Source: Prosopocoilus inquinatus (taxonomy: Eukaryota > Arthropoda > Insecta > Coleoptera > Lucanidae). From it: 64,000 bases of DNA. Location: contig CM069877.1 of the NCBI GenBank assembly GCA_036172665.1, positions 13,598,501 through 13,662,500 on the forward strand, given 5' to 3'. The notes below the pieces were generated by a model. That model was not told the origin of the DNA. It made no database searches and saw only the letters and a program-made list of their open reading frames with translations. Positions within the stretch are counted from its first letter, which is position 1; each line of letters begins with the position of its first letter. This document shows positions 22,655 to 34,171 of this stretch, piece after piece. The position numbers and the translations under genes are program-made.

Positions 22655-22975
22655 CGTCCAATTTTTGATGGTATTCTATAAGTATATCTGTTAATAATGG
22701 AAATATAAAAAAAAACGAAGCGCGCAATATTTGATCAACTTTGTATGCTAATTGGACTGGTTACATGAAAAATTTGATTGTTTGATTGTTTTTCAACTGT
22801 ATCAGGAAAACAGTAACAAATAACAAATTTTTGATGTAAAGATTCCAATTAGCGTAAAAGGTTCACCCAATATTGCGTGCTTAATTTTTTTATATTTCCC
22901 TTATTAACAGAGATGCCAATAGAAAACCATCGAGAAAATAGGACAACCTGTACAGTCAAAAATTGGTGTTTTTAA
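22655..22975. mobile_element. Fold-back element (CCAATTTTTGA ends)
   Basis: The arms are inverted: CCAATTTTTGATGG at the left and AGTCAAAAATTGG at the right, with ATTAATGGAAATATAAAAAAA-like and TTTTTTTATATTTCCCTTAT tracts also in reverse. No coding capacity. Confidence 0.65.
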
Positions 22976-23030
22976 ATGAATCTGAATCAACAAGAACAAC
23001 ACTTATGGACGTTCTCATTTTTTTATCAGT

Positions 23031-23235
23031 GAGGTTAAGTATATGGCGAACGCTGTGACATATAACGGGTGTTTAGTATGGCAAAACGGACAAAGTATGG
23101 AGTATCGCACACTTTGTCACGCACATGTTGTGTTCTCTAGTACTCTTTATTTTTGCCATACAAGAGAGGAGAGAACGCATCCGACCATCGACTCGTTTTC
23201 TGCTCGCTCGTTACTCCTCCAGTTACTTAACCTCT
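23031..23235. mobile_element. MITE with GAGGTTAAGTA inverted ends
   Basis: The ends are GAGGTTAAGTA and TTACTTAACCTC. A second, shorter copy with the same ends and the internal CGCATCCGA and TTACTCCTCCAG tracts is at 50521-50648, inside intron 6 of the LPMO-like gene. Confidence 0.65.
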
Positions 23236-23495
23236 GTAGTTTTCCCTATCATTTCCGACATCTGTTAAGGTTCTAAACCGACACATTTCGTGTTCATGTA
23301 GCGTCATTAGTGATTTTTCTATCTATCCTTGTCGCACAATAAACTCATCTAGGAATAAAAAAACACAGTCAAAACTTTGTTATTCAATGCGACCATAGAA
23401 TAACATAACCTAATACATTTTTGACTAAACAGTCGACCATAAACTATATCAAGTGTTGATTTCCTTGTTGCTCTTGCGACATTTGTATTTGTTAT

Positions 23496-23787
23496 TGTTA
23501 CGAATTTGGGGGTTCACAAATTATAGTTGTTTAAATTTCAGAACACTTTAATTACAAGCTGTCGCTCTACACAATTAACAACACAATAATAATGAGCTTG
23601 TCTATCAAATAACCCTTCGCTTGCTAACTTAATAACTAAAATCCTGGCGGACCGTACGGCTTTTATAGCACAGAACTCTTTTGCTCGAACGTACTAGAAT
23701 GAACGCGTAGCTTCGGTAACGTTCTGTGACGCAAGGTGGCGTAACTAATGCTAAAAATAGATCTGTTTGCGCGTTACGGCTGTAACA
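23496..23787 (+). mobile_element. Solo LTR, TTAT target duplication
   Basis: It starts TGTTACGAATTTGGGGGTTC and ends ACGGCTGTAACA, with TTAT on both sides (23492-23495 and 23788-23791). It is the same family as 3192-3522, with an internal deletion relative to that copy. Confidence 0.7.
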
Positions 23788-24128
23788 TTATCTTTGTTAC
23801 GCAATAAACATAATGGGAATGGGATGACGTTACCTAAACACGGAAGTATGTTGATTCAGCGACCTTAACATCTTTAAGTTAACATCGCCATCTCTCGGTG
23901 TGTGGTTTTCTCGAATGGTGGTTAAGGTACTTTTCAAGATTCGCGGCCAAACACGCGAATCTTGAAATATAACTCAGCCATGGCATAAGCTCCGCTTCAT
24001 TCCTCTAGTAATGAATTCTTTCTGTTATGAGAGCTTTGTTTAAATACGACTTTACAGGTGAAGCTTAAAATTTTGAAAGCTTTGAAATTTGACAACTTTT
24101 GTAAAATCTATCAAGTCGTATTTAAACG

Positions 24129-26166
24129 TTGGGGCCTACTATTCTGTAACGTCAATATAGACTTGATATGTATCAATTATTGTTGTGTATCAAGAGACTT
24201 TGCAAAATCGGTTTTCTGTAAACAGTTTCGTAACAACTTGCAATTCGTATTAAGTATGATAACAAGTTGATAATCCAATTGGCAATCGCAATCCATTTGA
24301 ATTGTTATGAAATCCTATCAATTTCTCATCAATTATTATTGAAGACCATATCAATTTATATTCATATCAAACAGGGTTATTCTGTAACATTGATACGCAT
24401 ATCAATCTATATGGTCTTTAACAACTGAAGAGAACTTGTTACGATTTCATAACAATTGACGTCGATTGCCGACTGCAAATTGAAGAGAGATGCATATTGG
24501 TGTCTATTCTGTAGCAATGATATGGACTTGATACGTAATAGTTATTGCTTTGAATCAAGTGACCTTGCAAAATCGGTATTCTATAAACAGTTTCTTAACA
24601 AATAATTGATACTGTTAGCTGTTATTTTGTGATATTCCATTTTACACGAATAATTAAATAAAACACTATTTTAGTATATATCAGTATATTTAACACAAGA
24701 ATTGCGACAATTGTGACAATTCTTGTGTTAAATATAGTGATATACCGGGTGTCCCGCGCCATGTGCTCACCTTTCTAGAATCTTTATTTATTAATCGATT
24801 AACCTGAATTTTGGAGACGATAGACTAAACAAAAAATGGAATTTTCCAACATACTGATAGTCGTCATAGGACTTCCGGTTTCGCCGGAAGTGATATCAAC
24901 TTTCTTATTTTAAATGGAACACCCTATATATTTTTACATATTTGAAATCTACGGAGCACTACCAGTCCGAATACGTATCAATTGTTAATTTTGGTTTCCA
25001 TGACAACGAAAAAAGAACTTTTTTATTTTTCAATCTAGAAAGCTATGAATCGAAGTTTTTCGATCTAATGCGATCAAGTGTTTCGAAAAATCACTCCTTT
25101 GATGGTATTTTGATTTTTAACATTTTTACAGTATTTGAAATTTTCATTAGCTCTTAACTCATTTTTTTCGATAGAACCTCATATGTTTCTTAGCTGTTTC
25201 TTAGTTCAACAGAACATTTTTTTCTGAGTACACTGATACCAAATACGTCATATTTTCTTTGGAAATAATTTAAAATAGAACATTTCTTATTGAAATTTTA
25301 CACTCCCTTTATTTCAAATGACTTTCAAAGAAAATATGACGTATTTGGTATCAGCGTACTCAGAAAAAAAATGTTCTGTTGAACTAAGCTAAGAAACACA
25401 TGAGGTTCTATCGAAAAAAAATAGTTAAGAGCTAATGAAAATTTCAAATACTGTAAAAATGTTAAAAATCAAAATACCATCAAAGGAGTGATTTTTTTGA
25501 AACACTTGATCGCATTAGATCCAAAAAATGCGATTCATAGCTTTCTAGATTGAAAAATAAAAAAGTTTTTTTTTTCGTTGTCATGGAAACCAAAATTAAC
25601 AATTGATACGTATTCGGACTCGTAATGCTCCGTAGATTTTAAATATGTAAAAATATATAGGGTGTTCCATTTAAAATAAGAAAGTTGATATCACTTCCGG
25701 CGAAACCGGAAGTCCTATGATGATCAGTATGTCGAAAAATTCCATTTTTTGTTTACTTTATCGTCTCCAAAATTCAGGTTAATCGATTAATAAATAAAGA
25801 TTCTAGAAAGGTGAGCACATGGCGCGGGACACCCGGTATACTAAAATAGTTTCGTAACAACTTGCAACCTGTTTTAAGTGTGATATCGAGTTAATATACA
25901 TCTCTCTTCGATTGGTGGTCGGCAATCGACTTGAACTGCTATGAAATCGTGTCAAGTTCTCTTCAATTATTGAAGACCATAACAATTGATATGCACAGAA
26001 TAGCCTTAGTTAACTCTATATCACACTTGAAACGGATTGCAAGTCGTTACGAAACTATTTACAGAATACCAATTTGGCAAGGTCACTTGAAATATAGTAA
26101 TAATTGTTACGTATCAAGTCCAATAGTCCATATCAATGTTACAGAATATACCAATCTTACAGAATA
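24129..26166. repeat. Array of ATTCTGTAAC-bounded repeat fragments around a fold-back
   Basis: Fragments carrying TATTCTGTAACATTGATA, TTCGTAACAACTTGCAA, AAGAGAGATGCAT and ACAGAATAGCC occur in both orientations at 24129-24290, 24366-24610 and 25850-26166. More lie at 27003-27090 and 32729-32930. They look like several insertions of one palindromic MITE family, one of which was split by the fold-back at 24666-25849. Confidence 0.55.
24666..25849. mobile_element. Long fold-back element, arms of about 500 bp
   Basis: The inner boundaries ATACCGGGTGTCCCGCG (about 24742) and CGCGGGACACCCGGTAT (25839) start two nearly identical inverted arms. The arms share TTCTAGAATCTTTATTTATT, CTTCCGGTTTCGCCGGAAGT, GGTGTTCCATTTAAAATAAG and long matching AT-rich stretches, meeting near 25300. 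Outside them, CTATTTTAGTATA (24666) and TATACTAAAATAG (25849) form a second inverted pair. A small perfect hairpin lies at 24680-24745. No coding capacity. Confidence 0.85.
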
Positions 26167-26169
26167 GCC

Positions 26170-27970
26170 CTGAATACCATCTGGGCGAAGAAAATATTAC
26201 AGGAAATTGTAATTGTCTACAATTTTTTGTTTTGCTTTCGATGGACAACACGGAACAATAACTTAACATAATAAACACTTAGAAAACAACCAATTCACGT
26301 TAGGAGTGAATCCCGGAAATTCTTTCGGTTTCTGCAAACTTGAGTTCCACACTTTCTTGCGCACACAAGTAAAAGCAAATAGAAAGCCGTAAGTGCCAGC
26401 GAAAGAAAACTGCGTTCCTGTGAAATTCTATTGACAATATTGATTCTGGCGTGCGCGTGTGTTTGTGTAAAAACCGGTAATTAAACACAACAGTTCCGTC
26501 CAAATAGGTACGAGGATATTTTGCGCAGAGAGAAATCGACATTCCGGTGGTTATTGTGCGCTTCCGGCGGTGTTTTCGTGTTTTCCTTCTGCTCGGTTCC
26601 GCTATACGGTCGACGAACATCTTCATCAATATTCAATAAGGAACAGCTCTACGTTCTATCAACATCCGTTTTCATATGCATAATATTTTTTAGTAATTTA
26701 AAATACTCTGGTTGCAATTTAGCGATTTTCTCAATACATCTGGTGATTTTCTGTTGAAATTATAGTCCATATACACGAGTATACAGGCTGTCCATTTTTC
26801 GAGCCCAAGCAGGGGGATCTCACTTATCTTAAGAGATACGAGATCGGTTAAATTACGCCAAAGTTGCGTATTTTAATGTTAATTAATAATCTGAAAAGCA
26901 ATTTAAATTATTCCTTTTCGTTTTGAAGATATTGAGAAAAAACTAAAATTTTTCATTTTCGTTTTTATTTTTTAAATCGAAAACAGTTCTTTTTCGACAT
27001 CACACTTGACATGGTTTGCAAGTTGTTTACAGAATACCGATTTTGCAAGGTTACTTGATTTATAGCAATAATGCTACAGAATAGACCCCATTGGCTTTTA
27101 TACGTAAAATGCCTTGAGTGAAGATTTATTTTGTAACTATCGGCAGACGACCTGGTAAGTTTAAGCAAATCAGAAAGTTAGAGGCACTAAAAAGAAAGAA
27201 ACACTACCAACCACATTAAATGAAACGATAAAACTTAATGGAGGAGTAGCATCAAGCAAGAAAATGAGCTATTTCTCGAACTTGCAGTCCCCACTCATGT
27301 CCTCATGTCGGACAAAACTAATGACAAATTAATGACTAATGCCCTACAGAAAATCGGCGCATGGTGGTTCAATAAATCGGTTCGGGAATAAAAGAGAGCC
27401 CTGGGTAATATTCTTTATCTCTCATGTAAATGCTTTTGTGCGTTTTGCTTTCCATTTGACGCCCAAAGTGCTCGTGCTTCACAATTTCTGAACGCGACCC
27501 AGTTGGATCCATTGACGTCATAAATTCGCTACGCGCTAATCTGAACTTTTCAAACGTTTACTAAATTTAAACTTGAATATCTCGTAACAGAATTTTTTTT
27601 TGTTGAAATTTCTTTATACATAATTTAGTTTTTGGTCGGAAATATTGTGTTTTTAATGTTTAAAATGATTTTTAAAATTCAGTGAACCAGCAGCCCATTG
27701 TTTTTTTTTTCTCAAAATGGTTTTGTTTAAATACAGCTTCGCAGATGACATTTAAGAATTTTGAAATCTCTGAAATTTGAGAAGCTTAAAATTGTGAAGT
27801 CGTAATTAAACAACATCATTTTGAGAGAGAACGATTATAGGAAACTGTATTTGTCTGTTCTCTACTCATTTTGGGTGGTTGTTATGCATTTCCTGCAAAA
27901 CATTGTAAGTATAAAATAGGCCTCAGCGTTCGTTAAATCGGGCGAGTCATTCGAATTGCGGTGGAGTTTC
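26170..27970. other. Mostly non-coding; possible promoter-like island at 26290-26640
   Basis: Bases 26290-26640 are more GC-rich than the surroundings and lack repeat hallmarks. A donor-like GCC|GTAAGT at about 26382-26388 on the plus strand could mark a 5' non-coding exon upstream of the LPMO-like gene, but no transcript evidence is available. A fragment of the GTAGACA MITE family lies at about 27720-27860. Confidence 0.25.
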
Positions 27971-28040
27971 TCGAGCTACGCTTCTGCTGATGAAGCCCCA
28001 GTTAGGGCGGAAAAAGTTTCACAGAGGATGCCTGACAGCC
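27971..28040 (+). ncRNA. Degenerate hammerhead ribozyme copy
   Basis: This diverged relative of the motif at 1626-1690 keeps UCGAGCUACG, a canonical CUGAUGA core (27987-27993), a stem II GCCC/GGGC and GAAA (28010-28013). Stem III is reduced to an A/U run, an extra A precedes CAGAGG, and the outer stem I partner is mutated (GAUGCCUGAC in place of GCUCGA). It is probably inactive. It shows that the hammerhead repeat is dispersed in this genome. Confidence 0.5.
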
Positions 28041-28525
28041 TCACTGCAATCTGAGCTGATTGGCTACAAGTTTTAAAATTGTAAGTAATACCTTTTCGTG
28101 TTGTATTTTCGAAACCTGATTTAATTAATCCAAAAAAAGTAGCGTTAATTAATCGCGTTTCTCGCTTAAATTACGAATCGTGCGAAGCGTAACGTGTCTA
28201 GATTTCTTTTTCTTCTTAATTGGAATTTGTTCGATTTGACGGTAAATTTATAACAAAACAAAGTTAGCTTTTTTCTGTGCTAATTAAAAGTAAAGTCCCT
28301 AGATCTGTCAATAAAGTGCCAGCAGGGCCGGTGGAAGGCGATAAGCAAGGCATGAGGGCGCCAATGCAAAAGGGGCGCCAAAACGTTAATTAAAAAAACG
28401 ATTAAAGCGCAGCTCGATTAATCTCAAGTTCAAAAATATAATATATATAATATCAAAAATAGTAAAGGAGGCTGTGGTTTAAGAGATAATTGAAATTAAC
28501 CTCCGCCCACAATAATTTTCATATA

Positions 28526-28572
28526 CGTAGATACGTATTTCGGCAGCTAAGCTGCCATCTTCAGTACGCTAC
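28526..28572 (-). ncRNA. Hammerhead-like motif
   Basis: On the minus strand: stem I GCGUA/UACGU, CUGAAGA, stem II GGCAGC-UUA-GCUGCC, GAAA, palindromic stem III AUACGUAU and a C at the cleavage position (GUAUC). An extra U sits between the core and stem II, which departs from the consensus and makes activity doubtful. Confidence 0.35.
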
Positions 28573-28758
28573 CAACTTAAAAACACTAAATAGATCTAAA
28601 AACAACCTAATCATCCTGATAAAATCATAAAAATGTTAAAAGATTAACAAAATACGATGCAACAACCAGAACTCAATTCTACTTAATCCAGGCAAAAAAT
28701 AAAAAAAAAAAACAAAAAAATTAACAAGAGCGAAGTATGATTACGACAGAAATAAATA

Positions 28759-29038
28759 CTGTAACTGGGCTGCAGTCAATTCAATTTTCATAATTGTAAA
28801 AATAATAAGCTGTCAAAATTGTAATTGCCAAAAAATCTTTATAACTTAATTTAAATTAATGTTTTTCTTATAACTAGTGAATTAACTTCTTCTAGTGCCC
28901 ATTGAGGAGTAAGTAATCATTTTTAATTTTTCTTTTTATAAAATATCAATGTAAATTGTTTGTTATAGAAACCTTAATAAAGGAAATAAAAATTCGATTG
29001 AGTATTATTTAATCTTTTTGACTGCAGCCCAGTTACAG
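28759..29038. mobile_element. MITE with CTGTAACTGGGCTGCAG ends
   Basis: The terminal inverted repeats CTGTAACTGGGCTGCAGTCA and TGACTGCAGCCCAGTTACAG are perfect over 20 bp. The interior is AT-rich. It is nested in the hAT element at 28323-31096. Confidence 0.8.
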
Positions 29039-29963
29039 AATTTATTCTTCAAAAAAATTCAATCCGATTGAACCTAATCTAGCTCCATTCAACCCAAGTA
29101 AAACTCTAAAAAATGAAGTATTAAAGAATTACAAGTAAGAAAACGTTAAAATAAAGTCCAATAAATCTCAAGGTCAATCCAACTCAACTGAACTGAAGCT
29201 AACTGTATTTAAGTAAAAATTAAAGATGCTAAAAATTGAAAAGCCGGTTTCCGTGAAGTTCGACCAATGTCAACCAAACTCGACCCAACAATTGAACTCG
29301 ATTCCGTTCAACACAAGCAAAAAAAAATCAAATATTAAAAAATAATAAAAAAATAAAGAGATTTGTAATGTCAACCCAATCTAACTCCTAACGCTGAACT
29401 TAACTCCATTCAACTCGAGTTAAAAATATAAAACAAATTAAAAAAAAATTAAGTAAAAAAATGTTAAAATTTATAGTTGCATTAAAGTTAAGTTCAACAT
29501 GTCTCGAGATCAATCCAATCCAACTGACATGAACCTAGCTTCATGTAGTACTTCTAACTTCATTTAACACAAATAAAAATTAAAAATCGATGAAATTTAA
29601 ACTTAACTAACCTCAACGTCGACATAACCTAATCTAGTTTTATTCAACCCAAGCAAAAATAAACAAAAAAAATTTAATTAAAAACTTCATTTTTCGTGTT
29701 TTGGAATTGTCAGTCACAGCCAAATAAAAAAATGATTCGTCCATTTTGGTCGCCAGTCTTTATTGTAGAAAATAGTGAGCCAAACGATTGCCACGTTTCA
29801 TTGTTCATTTGGCGTTAAATCGCCACGGTTGGCAACACTGTCCGACTCTAAAATCACATGCGAAATTTTCCTGTGATGGTTACATTTTAGTTAAGCAAAA
29901 CATAAATTTTGAAAAAATAACGGATATATTCGTCTTTTTGTTTAATGTATTGGAGACTGTGGC

Positions 29964-30196
29964 TTGTCTAACAATAAATTTGTATTTGACTCCTAACCAC
30001 AATATGTTTTTTTAAAAACTAAATACGTATTTCGGCAGCTATGGTGCCATCTCCAGTAGTTGCGACTTCTATCCTACTAAATCACAGGAGAAGTGGATAG
30101 AAGTCGCAACTACTGAAGACGGCAGCATAGCTGCCGAAATACGTATTTAGTTTTTAAAAAAACATATTGTGGTTAGGAGTCAAATCCAAATTTATT
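29964..30196. repeat. Near-perfect palindrome with two opposed hammerhead-like motifs
   Basis: Arms of about 105 bp are inverted around a 20-bp centre near 30080. Each arm holds a motif of the type ACUACUGAAGA, stem II, GAAAUACGUAU, UAGUU (plus 30108-30152, minus 30017-30061). In the plus motif stem I (AACUA/UAGUU) and loopless stem III (AUACGUAU) pair perfectly, but an extra base lies between CUGAAGA and stem II. The minus motif has CUGGAGA in the core. Both are probably weak or inactive hammerheads. Confidence 0.5.
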
Positions 30197-30280
30197 GGAT
30201 ATATTCGTATTACAAAAAAATCTGGCAACTATGAAATTACTTAAAATATTTGTTTTTGCAATCAATTTCATACTCTATAT

Positions 30281-30928
30281 CAGCGTTTCCCAAACTGTGG
30301 GGCGCGTTCCCCTGGGGGAGCGCGTAAGTCTTCAACGAGGGACGCAGCAGAATAAATTTTTAAAAAATTAAAAACAAATTGCAACTAATTTATCATATTA
30401 TTTTTTTTTTTTTTCAAGAGATTGCATATACATACAGTTCCGATCAATAAATTTTGGTCGTCATTGATTGTCAAAGGTTGGCACCGAACTTGTATTTTAT
30501 TAAAATTAACTAGATTTGTGTCTTATTTTGAATGCTAGTAATAGTCTCTTAAATATTTAATTTAATTTTCGTGGTAAAACAAATAAAAATGTTTAATTTT
30601 TGGAAATAAAGCACGTTACGATTAACAGTGACGACCAAAAATGAAAGCTCGCGACTGTACTTATCCTTTCAGTTTTTTTTTTTGCTTCGAACTTACAATG
30701 TAAATATTTCCATGTTCAGTTTTTGAAAAAAGTGTTAATACATTAAAACAAATGTGTTAAGAAAAGTACTGGCGAGTCTCAAATATTTAAAAGAATACCA
30801 TGAAAGCATTTGATAATCGTTTTGCATCAGTGTTCAAGCTCAAGATGTCACGAGATGGGTGAAGGGGGGCGTGAATCATAACACAGCTCATAAGGGGGTC
30901 GCGAAACCTAAAAGTTTGGGAAACGCTG
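30281..30928. mobile_element. hAT MITE with perfect 8-bp duplication CTCTATAT
   Basis: The inverted ends CAGCGTTTCCCAAACTGTGG and AAAGTTTGGGAAACGCTG are typical of hAT. CTCTATAT flanks both sides exactly (30273-30280 and 30929-30936), indicating a fairly recent insertion. It is non-coding. It sits inside the older hAT at 28323-31096. Confidence 0.93.
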
Positions 30929-31429
30929 CTCTATATGTATAAGAACTAATAATGACGACATAAGAACTAATAATGACGACTTACATTATTTTTTGAGAAC
31001 TGTATAAATTCATGTGAATTTGTTTCTTCTTTTTTGAAAGAGGGGTGCCAATTATTGTTTTACGTAAGGGCGCCAACTACCCTTTCTCCGGCCCTGAGTG
31101 CCTCAGCTCAATGAGTTAGAAAGAGAACAAAATTGTAAATTGACATTTCCTTGACAGTTTTCATCAGCAATCTACGTCTACACAACTACAGGCCAAGCAA
31201 TAATGTGATGATTCAACGACATTTGTCGGAAGCTACATGCGTTAGGGCCTGGCGCGACAGCATCTAGAAGCTTAGTTCATCAGATAGTGACCGCCGTCTG
31301 GAATCTTCCACAGTCCAGATATTTAAGCAATCGGCCGGGGAAATAGAAACAGTTCACATCTAAGTTTGGAATTGAGCGTTCGGCTTATATTTATATAAAT
31401 TAGTTCTATAGTATAGAATAGTACTAATT

Positions 31430-32270
31430 TAATTTATATAAAGTGTACTGAAGAAGCATCCATGACCAAAACGACGATGAGTTTAAATAAAATAGATTCA
31501 TTGTTGCTTAAAATTCAGCATCTAACAAAAGTGTTAGAAGTAAACTGATTTTGCCAACGTTGAGGAGATAAACGCCATACTGAAAATTGTGTTCCAGAAG
31601 TGCTTTGAAGATTAGAGATTATTCTATCGAATGGGGAGGGAATAAAATTTATGTCGACGAATAAAGTAAGATTTTACTTGGCGAAACGAATCGCGAATCT
31701 GCGTATTTTGTGTGCAAACGTTATGCTTACTTAAGAGATTCCGATGGAAAATAGAATTTAGAAAATATTTCGCTTCAACAAACATGAAAAAAAATCTTTG
31801 GGTATTTCAAGTCTACGTTTTAAAACACACGTAAATAAATTGAAACTGAAAATGCTTTATAACAGTAAGGATTCTTTGAACACGCACACTGGTAAAATGT
31901 TGTATTGTCGCAGTTTAATCATTGTGATACAGCCTATGGTCCATGTTTGAATTGTACGGATGCTACTAAAATTCAGCGAGTCCAAAATGCATGTTTGCGC
32001 TTCGTATATGGTATTAGAAGGAGAAGTCATGTTTCACATTTATTTGCACGATGAACGCCTCTTCAGTTCCGACGGGGTAGTCTGCGTCTCATTTTTCCTC
32101 TTCGTGAAGTTTTCAAATTTCAATTTTTTTGGTGAATTTTACTAATTTAATTTATATAAAGTATACCTAAGAAGCATCCATGACCAAAGCGAGGGTGAGT
32201 TTAAATAAAATAGATTCATGTTGTTTAAAATTCAGCATCTAACAAATGTTTTAGGAGTAAACTGATTTTG
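31430..32270 (+). repeat. Direct repeat pair flanking a reverse transcriptase fragment
   Basis: A block of about 125 bp (TACTAATTTAATTTATATAA ... AAACTGATTTTG) occurs at 31430-31553 and again, about 90% identical by eye, at 32141-32270. Between the copies lies a decayed RT fragment. The pair could be LTRs of a small element or a local duplication. Confidence 0.55.
31798..32055 (+). pseudogene. Fragment of non-LTR reverse transcriptase C-terminal region
   Basis: In shifting frames this encodes LRFKTHVNK, then KMLYNSKDSLNTHTGKMLY, then pieces matching QRVQNACLRFVYGIRRRSH. These match, in order, the C-terminal half of the element at 36799-38630. It has multiple frame breaks and lacks motifs A-C. 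Confidence 0.7.
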
Positions 32271-32279
32271 AACGTTTGT

Positions 32280-33915
32280 TTGATATTCCAGTTTCACTTT
32301 TTTTGTTAATTGTTAAGTTTGAATAAATTGATTTAATTTATTTCACATATTATTTTGTGGGCAATTTCTCTTATATTTGAATATATCTTGTTTATTAAAG
32401 ATTCAGATATTTTTTGGATTTATATGAGAAAATATTGCTGAACGTGGACCAAATGATCCGCCATCATCAGCAACCTCTCTGATAATGATTAGGCGATTGT
32501 CCAAAATCATTTTCTTGCCTTTTTCGTTCGACGTTGCTGTCACTTGTTGATCTAATGGGGCGTCCAGAAACTCGTCGGTTTTCAACAACCTCACGGTCCT
32601 CGTGGAAATACTTGTACTTTTCAATGTTAGTTTTGTGGAAAAGTTTGTACCTATGCTTGTTTTACTCAGAGAAGATTACCAAACTGAAGTGTGTTGGATT
32701 CACACGGACATCTCGCCGGATACATTCAGGGCTATTCTGTAACATTGATAACGTATGCATAACAGTTGATATGGTCTTCAATAACTGAAGAGAACTTGTT
32801 ACGATTTCATAACATTTCACGTCGATTGCCGACCGCAAATTGAAGAGAGATGCATAATAACTCGAGATCACACTTGAAACGGATTGCAAGTTGTTACGAA
32901 ACTATTTACACAACACCAATTTTGCATATAAATGTTATTTTCCGCTTTAACATAAATTAGTGTTTATAGTTACTCTAAATAAATTAGTTTATTAATTATA
33001 TTGAGATTTTATTTTAAAATTTAAAACGAACCCTAAATTCGTAACAATAATGACATTTGCGGTGATTAATGATTGAAGTAGTTCAGTATTAGGACTGATA
33101 TGAAGTTGGCGGGCAGCTTGGAATCAAAATGGCGACGAATTGCGCTACTTCTTTTTTTTTAGAGCTCTAGTAACGTGAGTAACGAACACTTCTTAATGAC
33201 CAATCAGTAAGTATATTTTGTAAATACCTAAACGTGTGAATGGAACATAAATTCTCATTGCTTTCTCGTGAGTTACGCGACGGACATTGTTTCTTGCGTA
33301 AAAAAAAGAACGTCATGCCATAAGAAGAGACGCATTGTTACCACCTGATTTCAATTCGTATGGCATTCTCGAGTCTTCTCCCAGATCGGCGATTTCGCCA
33401 GGATTTCTTCAAAGAATTTCGTTAGTTAGGTATGCACGCCGTTACTCGCGCGCACAAATACCAGAGGTACATAATATCTTGTAAGTTGCTTGTAAAGTTT
33501 CACGCAATGATGTTGAAACCTCGTGTAGAGTCGCTATAGCACACATTCTACATATTTTCCATTCTCTTACGCAACATCACATTGTCGTAAAGACCTGTTT
33601 TCGATTCAGTTATTTAAAAAGAAGAAAACTGCGTGTTTTATTTTATTTTTTTAATAGTTGCTGATGCTTTGGATCACACCATACAATTTCAAACCATAGA
33701 CTTTAAAAATATTCGCCGATTGATAATAAAAACCTTTCACTTTGTTTTCTACTGAATTTCTATTAAGTTTTACGGCCGGTAATTTCACACTCCTTTCAGA
33801 AATTTATTTCACGCTTTAGCTAGCGCACGTCATCAACATGCCTATTAAATTAAATTTAACGAGCTAAAAATTCGCATAATAATAATTATTGTCTATTTTT
33901 TTTGTTTTGTTTCAG
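32280..33915. other. Upstream region of the LPMO-like gene
   Basis: It contains ATTCTGTAAC-family repeat fragments at 32729-32930 and otherwise unremarkable AT-rich DNA. A polypyrimidine tract and TTTCAG at 33911-33915 form a splice acceptor, so the start codon at 34000 lies in an internal exon and an upstream non-coding first exon must exist. It was not located with confidence. Confidence 0.45.
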
Positions 33916-33999
33916 GGATACTTATACAGTGCGAGTCGAAACGCAGGACAGAAAAGTGATGCCGGTGCGTGACGTCATAGAACGGTAGTGATTGGTGCA

Positions 34000-34171
34000 A
34001 TGGGTGGCCCCGATTCAGCCCTTCTGTGGGTGGCGGTGCTCGCCGGGACGTTGACTTTGTTGTTGAATGATGCGAACGCGCACGTGGCACTTACGTACCC
34101 ACCCGCTAGGAAATACGACTTGGATTTCTTGGATAATTCGAGAACGAAAGCGCCATGTGGAATGCCCAGAG
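34000..34171 (+). CDS. Coding exon 1: signal peptide and N-terminal histidine
   Basis: It encodes [10 protein letters not shown], a hydrophobic core and ...DANA, followed by [12 protein letters not shown]. Cleavage after Ala27 would expose His28 as the mature N-terminus, the hallmark of the copper histidine brace in lytic polysaccharide monooxygenases and related proteins. Cys53 follows. The donor is AG|GTAAAC (phase 1). A hAT element begins only 26 bp downstream of this donor. Upstream non-coding sequence in the same exon runs from 33916. Confidence 0.9.

Larger units (their letters stand above)
28323..31096. mobile_element. hAT element (CAGGGCCGG ends) with nested insertions
   Basis: The inverted ends CAGGGCCGGTGGAA and TTTCTCCGGCCCTG are flanked by AGTGCCAG (28315-28322) and AGTGCCTC (31097-31104), an 8-bp duplication with two mismatches. 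The GGGGCGCC and GGGCGCC subterminal tracts are also inverted. No transposase frame is visible. Inside are a MITE (28759-29038), a degenerate AT-rich minisatellite (29040-29690), a hammerhead-like palindrome (29964-30196) and a younger hAT (30281-30928). Confidence 0.8.
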
